From assembly GCA_000226015.1 (NCBI GenBank), contig JH154468.1:75338-98430 (forward strand): DNA of 23,093 nt, read 5' to 3'. Of this stretch, positions 18,957 to 23,093 are shown piece by piece. Below the pieces are notes generated by a model. It had not been told where the DNA came from. It searched no databases and saw only the letters and a program-made list of their open reading frames with translations. Origin of the DNA: Mnemiopsis leidyi. Lineage: Eukaryota > Ctenophora > Tentaculata > Lobata > Bolinopsidae. A program made the position numbers and the translations under genes. Position 1 is the first letter of the stretch, and every line of letters starts with the position of its first letter.

Positions 18957-21197
18957 CAAAATTTTCATAGAAATTTGACATTAAATTAAAACTTTTAAGA
19001 GCCTTTTCAGGGCCGTATATTCCTCTTAACTATGATCGTTGACATTCTTCTTTAGTAGATTTTTGATGGGTTCGGTTTCGCCACATTCTAACTCAATACA
19101 ATAATTTCTGTATTTCAAGAAATCAGCGAAGTATGAACAATTTTCCCATGTCACCGAATTTTTGCCAAACTTTCTGACAAAATGTTATTTTTTCCAGCTG
19201 TAAGTACACCTTGGTTTCATCTGGTGGGGGCCGCTTGCCCTGCAATTGCCACCCCCCCTGAATACGAGCCTGGTCTTGGGTTAAGGAAAATATCAGATGA
19301 GATTTATAAACATACTGGCCCAGTGAAAAATTGAGGCTTGGCGCGGCTACATATTTACTCAATGGAGAATTGAGACTTGCACGGATTAACATTAGCTCAA
19401 TGAAGAATCGAGACTCGCGCGGATAAACATTTGGTCAATGAAGAATTGAAACAAGGCGGTGATAAACATTTGCTCAATGAAGAATTGAAACGAGGCGCGA
19501 ATAAACAACCTGAGTAACTGTCACTTGCAGGTCATCATTTAAAAGAGTTGTTTATCAAGGAACTTGGCTAAATGAGCTAAAACGTGTACATATCCATAGC
19601 ATCATATCCTCGTAACAAAATGAAAAGTGTTGAAACTATTTCTCAATCAATACTGAACTTTGTACCTGGACAGGACCCTGTGAAAATCCTATAAACGTCC
19701 ATAGCTCCAGCTGTACCCGTGCCGTCTCTACAGTTGGTAGCCTGACCGTGCTTCTGATAGGTGCTCTCTGCATCTGCTGAAGTGAAGCATTCCCTTTGAT
19801 ACTCCGCCCCAAACACAGTCCAGCCATTGCTTTGAGCGAAGTTGTGACAGTCCTCTATCAGATCTCTTGTGTTGTTTACATATTCAGCCTCGTATTGAAG
19901 CAAACGTTTCCCGCCCGATATCGCTCTATCAAACGATATATCTTTCCAGCACCCTAAATGTTGTCTGCAACCAAATGATGCATTTGTTCCTGGTAAAAAA
20001 TCGTTTATGATTTCTGTACATGTACTAATTATCTAACTATATTTAATGGAAGGTCATTTATACAGGGTGGTTTTTAATTTTTTAAGATTTATAGGATTCC
20101 TTCATGGAGACTTAGAAATAATGCCTTCCAATTTCAGGATGATTTGAGTAAATCGACGGTTTTGAAATTTAAGCGTACTTTTTGGCAAATTTGCGCATCA
20201 AACCAAAATGGCCTTTCGCATCATTTCAAAAAACGTCCGATAGGCAATATGGACAAATTCTGTATATTTCCATTCGCTTTTCTTGGAATCACCACTTTTC
20301 AGAATTATATTATTTTTTTCGAAATTTAGAAGGTTACTCATTGCAAGGACAGTTACACTTTCATTGTGTCGTTCGCAGAGGCAATGATACGAGCTCAATA
20401 AATGTATTTAATTTGTAGTGTTGAAATAGTTTAAAACTCCTTGCAATTTGGCAAATTTGCGCATCAAGGAGGGATGAGATAGGAGTGTATAAAAAGGAGA
20501 GGGGAAGTGTAGAAGGGAGAGTGCAGAGAGGAGGGTGGAGAGAGGAAAGTGGAGAGTAAAGATTGGAGCAATGAGTAAGTGGAGAGAATAAGAGAAACTA
20601 GAAGGATAGGAATGATGATAGGAGAGTGCAGAGCCTGGAAAGAGGGGGAGAGAAAGGATATAGAAGACGTGAAAGAGTGATGATATTTTCAAAAGAATTC
20701 GAAGACTATTTTCAGAGATCAAATTTTGACTACCATAGATTAATATTCGGCAGGCTATAAGGCTGCGGGTTCCGGCTAGTCCATGTATAAGAATAATCAT
20801 GTACTGTGTCTCAAAATCATTTAGTTTATAAGAATATTCGATTTTTTCAAAAATGTTGCCAAAATTTATGAGCAAATATAACAAGTTATTGTGAAGAGAT
20901 GCTGAAGTTAAAAGTTGATTTTACCCTAAAAATTAATTTTAAACAGGTCATGAGAATGTGCTCGCCGCCAGTATTAACCAACGGCTGTATGTCTAGCAAT
21001 AGCTTGAACAAACAGAAAAATATTAAAAAAGGCAGCAGTAAAATAAATCATTTTCTCCCCCAATTTTTGCCAGAATTTGTTATTTGCATCGCTAAATTTT
21101 CTTTATAGCTGCTGATAGGAAGATTAATGAAAAAATTGAGGGAAAGAAGTTTACCTTCGAGAATGCATCCAAGTATAAATACAGGTAAATACCGCAT
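18925..21197 (-). CDS. gene B: secreted single-domain six-cysteine protein
   Basis: Exons 21197-21155 (signal peptide) and 19989-19666 (six-Cys WSC-like domain) join in phase 1. A candidate last exon begins at 18944; read in phase it adds ENYVTG and a stop (18927-18925). The product would be about 130 residues: signal peptide, one domain, short tail. It is a paralogue of gene A, lacking the 144-residue domain and one Cys domain. The alternative phase-0 reading of the last exon stays open to 18726 and encodes a hydrophobic run typical of a membrane or GPI signal, but it would need another, unseen exon to fix the phase. Confidence 0.7.
19000..19320. other. gene B intron, duplicated and unique DNA
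   Basis: The left part shares diverged similarity with 22400-22560. A G-rich stretch on the minus strand near 19240-19270 (GGGGGGTGGCAATTGCAGGG) looks like repeat debris; I found no exon in phase with its neighbours. Confidence 0.4.
19321..19509. repeat. 38-39 bp tandem repeat, about five units
   Basis: Units begin TCAATGAAGAATTGAAACGA and end ATAAACATTTGC. They start near 19321, 19359, 19397, 19435 and 19474, becoming more degenerate to the left. The array lies inside the last intron of gene B. Confidence 0.85.
19666..19989 (-). CDS. gene B exon 2, six-cysteine WSC-like domain
   Basis: Acceptor TTTTTTACCAG, donor GTACAA, phase 1-1, 108 codons. Reads CRQHLGCWKDISFDRAISGG, EDCHNFAQSNGWTVFGAEY, ECFTSADAESTYQKHG, NCRDGTGTAG, YRIFTGSCPG. 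Six cysteines are conserved with both copies in gene A. The loop after RAISG is about ten residues longer, with an NNT sequon. Confidence 0.9.
20000..21150. other. gene B intron 1
   Basis: Contains no counterpart of the 144-residue domain exon of gene A. A GA-rich purine tract spans about 20468-20660. TTGGCAAATTTGCGCATCAA occurs at 20180-20199 and 20447-20466. The 158-codon minus-strand frame over the purine tract is low-complexity and rejected. Confidence 0.5.
20468..20660 (+). repeat. GA-rich low-complexity tract
   Basis: Strand-biased purine sequence with irregular GGAGAG and GTGGAGAG words, inside gene B intron 1. Confidence 0.8.
21155..21197 (-). CDS. gene B exon 1, signal peptide
   Basis: ATG at 21197-21195 starts MRYLPVFILGCILEG and ends in phase 1 at donor GTAAAC. 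It aligns with MLLLLAYTLGCILVNCKG of gene A at the LGCIL core, has the same phase, and sits upstream of a paralogous domain exon. Confidence 0.78.
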
Positions 21198-21464
21198 CTT
21201 GGAACTTCCTTTTCCGTATCTTATTCAAACTGCCGGTCGTTTTACCTATAACTATGAAATGGTATTTCGTGTTAATCTTACTAGCATCAAGATTTTCTTT
21301 CGAGAAATGAATTGCCCTACAGTAATAGTATATAATTGACGATAAATAATGTCAAATTAATCGTTATGCAAAAAGTAAAAATTGTACGAATGATTTTCCT
21401 AAAATTGTCTAATATAAATAGAATAAATGATATAAATTTTAACTAAAATCAAGATTCGACGCTA

Positions 21465-21640
21465 CGGAGGTGGACTGTGGACGCTACATGGCGGACACTG
21501 CAAAACAAAATTACAACAGTAGAAAAATTTTTGATTGCTTAATACAGTAAAAATTGGGAGTTTCAGCTGGCTCCGCCGTATAGACCACCCCTTTTTAGAT
21601 ACTCCGCCGTTGTGTCCGCCACTTTAGCGTCCTTCGTCGC
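21465..21640. repeat. inverted-repeat element of the GGACGCTACGGCGGA family
   Basis: GGACGCTACATGGCGGACAC at 21479-21498 is the near-perfect reverse complement of GTGTCCGCCACTTTAGCGTC at 21612-21631, with a loop of about 113 bp. The sequence GGCTCCGCCGTA...CCCTTTT in the right arm matches the repeats at 13889-13920. It lies just upstream of gene B. Confidence 0.75.
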
Positions 21641-21898
21641 AGCACCCTTACCAATGAATAAAGGATTAAAGAAAAGATAAGTAAATAGGAGACGTGTTTG
21701 GCTTCTGAAACCAGGGCAATATTCAAGGAAATGCAGGTCTACCAAGCTTATGCTCTAAGTCTAGCGGCATCGTTCATTGTTGTCACCGGGCTGTACTATG
21801 ATACGTTTCAGCGTTTCCGAGAGCGCTCCAGGAGAAATCTAGAGCTTGATGCTTACATTTATACATCATAGGTTTGCCTGCTATATCTATTTCTGCGT

Positions 21899-22088
21899 GA
21901 GCTGGGAACTAGTGAGCTAGTGAGCTGGGAACTAGTGAGCCAGTGAGCTGGGAACTAGTGAGCTAGTGAGCTGGGAACTAGTGAGCTAGTGAGCTGGGAA
22001 CTAGTGAGCTAGTGAGCTGGGAACTAGTGAGCTAGTGAGCTGGGAACTAGTGAGCTATTGAGCTAGTGAGCTGGGAACTAGTGAGCTT
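21899..22088. repeat. 23-bp minisatellite, seven full units plus partials
   Basis: Unit starts GAGCTGGGAACTAGTGAGCT. Units begin at 21899, 21922, 21945, 21968, 21991, 22014 and 22037 and are nearly identical; one shortened and one further copy follow. It lies between the 5' end of gene B and the inferred 3' end of gene C. Confidence 0.95.
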
Positions 22089-22250
22089 CAGCTAAGGAAC
22101 TAAGGAGCTAAGGAGAGAACTATTTGTTTTCCACTAGGAGTGTTTTCATATATAGAGCTAGTATTGAAGATTATATTGCTGGTGTAGATTCCAGTGTAGA
22201 TGCCTGTGTGCTTTTGCCGGACTTAATAGTGAGTGCACTACCAAGCTTGG

Positions 22251-22372
22251 GAGTTTAATGTGAGTAAAGTAGATAATAGTATTGTTAGAGTAGCTGGCTT
22301 AGTGCCAGTGTTTTCCTGTGATGTTATACTGCTAGGACGCCTAACCTGTGACATAATTCTCTGAAAATACCT
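22251..22372. repeat. duplicated segment, copy 2 (inferred gene C 3' end)
   Basis: Near-identical partner of 18833-18956. Best read as the corresponding last exon and 3' flank of a third tandem paralogue whose upstream exons lie beyond the right edge. Confidence 0.85.
22341..22360 (-). CDS. gene C candidate last exon (partial gene)
   Basis: Acceptor GTATTTTCAG followed by AG-AAT-TAT-GTC-ACA-GGT-TAG, giving ENYVTG and a stop when entered in phase 1, as in gene B. The rest of the gene is outside the window. Confidence 0.4.
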
Positions 22373-22399
22373 ACAGGCCAAAAGGAAACCAAAAAAGTG

Positions 22400-23093
22400 T
22401 TTTTAACTGGAACCGGATAATCACAAAGGGCCTTATAGTCTGAAACTATTTTAATGTTAGCCTTTCATTTGGTCAATCTAAGAAGGGTTCGGTGTTCTCA
22501 CATATACACTGAGTATTTTATTTTTAAATTCAGTATTTCAAGAAATCAACGAGTTATAGCCAAATCACCGGTGACAACTATTTTTCCAAGATGATTATCT
22601 TATTCTATACCTTGTGCCATCCTTTAACTATCCCTTAAATGAATTAATAGTCATGTCATCAAGTGTAGTTGAAAGTATTTTGGTGTACCCCGTCAACTAC
22701 TGAGTCAACTGTAAAAACAGTTGATGAAAAACCTTCTTTCATATTAATTGATTTGAAAGATTTCAATAAAAAAATATGTCACGGAGGGAGACAGTTTCAA
22801 TGTTGAAGAGATTTCTTGGGTTAAGAACAAGAATTGCGCCCGCTTGGTTAGGTCTCAGGCGGACGCTAGATTTCCATCTCTTTAATTGTACAGCAACTAC
22901 TATGCGGATGTTAAAAGCAATTGTGACCGTGTTTAAGATATAACATATACTGACATCATATCTGTCATGTCGCGGTTATACCCGAAAATTGTACCTCAAA
23001 GAATGCCAAACCGTTTAATCTCGACAATTTCCGTCTCAAATTTCGATTGAGAAATTATAACTATGAGCGGCTACTGTGAGTGTGATAATATCG
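22400..23093. other. right end, nothing recognised
   Basis: The part up to about 22560 shows diverged similarity to 18990-19135. The remainder is AT-rich with no exon, RNA or repeat I can support; on the gene C model it would be intron. Confidence 0.4.

Noticed and set aside
19123..19392. 89-codon minus-strand frame with GGWQLQGKRPPPDETK as a possible exon of gene B
   Set aside because: No acceptor brings it into phase 1, and the G-rich start looks like transposon debris.
20064..20100. Mariner-type end (TACAGGGTGGTTTTT)
   Set aside because: No matching inverted end was found within the next several hundred bases.
20408..20884. 158-codon minus-strand frame rich in Leu, Ser and Pro
   Set aside because: Half of it is the complement of a GA-rich low-complexity tract, with no conserved feature and no suitable splice context.

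Overview
The window looks like nuclear DNA of an invertebrate animal. It is AT-rich, its genes are split by GT-AG introns, and it carries LINE, SINE and MITE debris plus minisatellites. A cnidarian or similarly early-branching marine animal is my best guess. It rests on general character only (extracellular Cys-rich domains encoded by phase 1-1 exons, an intact ZRANB3-type gene). The long open frames on their own are mostly short and accidental; the real genes had to be assembled exon by exon from splice sites and phase.

Left third (117-6788, + strand): twelve consecutive exons of a ZRANB3 orthologue, a SNF2-family annealing helicase/translocase with a C-terminal HNH nuclease module. All twelve exons join in phase with GT-AG borders, giving about 832 codons. 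The gene is open at both ends. The DEAH-box exons lie left of the window, and the exon carrying the HNH catalytic core was not found to the right. Motifs III to VI, a PIP-box-like QTKLTPFL, the two-CxxC C-terminal zinc element and the start of the HNH domain are visible. The NZF zinc finger typical of vertebrate ZRANB3 is not. The introns contain a spacing-locked CCAAT-CACGT-CCAAT module in four copies, one of them inverted.

Right two thirds (7.7-23.1 kb, - strand): a head-to-tail cluster of related genes for secreted proteins. Gene A (13161 down to about 7912) encodes a signal peptide, a domain of about 144 residues that I cannot name, and two copies of a six-cysteine WSC-like domain. Gene B (21197 down to about 18925) encodes a paralogous signal peptide and one six-cysteine domain. 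Just upstream of B lies a near-duplicate of B's last exon, best explained as the 3' end of a third copy, gene C. Every complete internal exon starts and ends in phase 1, the classic exon-shuffling arrangement. Gene A converges on ZRANB3.

Mobile and repeat DNA fills the introns and spacers. There is a decayed endonuclease/RT LINE (15.46-18.23 kb, -) and the 3' tail of another (9.37-9.67 kb, +). A pogo/Tigger-like MITE sits in gene A intron 1. A tRNA-Gly-derived SINE (about 14.19-13.98 kb, -) has a 3' end that runs into GGACGCTACGGCGGA repeats. There are three larger tandem arrays (17, 38 and 23 bp units) and two copies of a hairpin-forming element (14.94 and 15.42 kb). I saw no rRNA, functional tRNA or CRISPR array and nothing bacterial.
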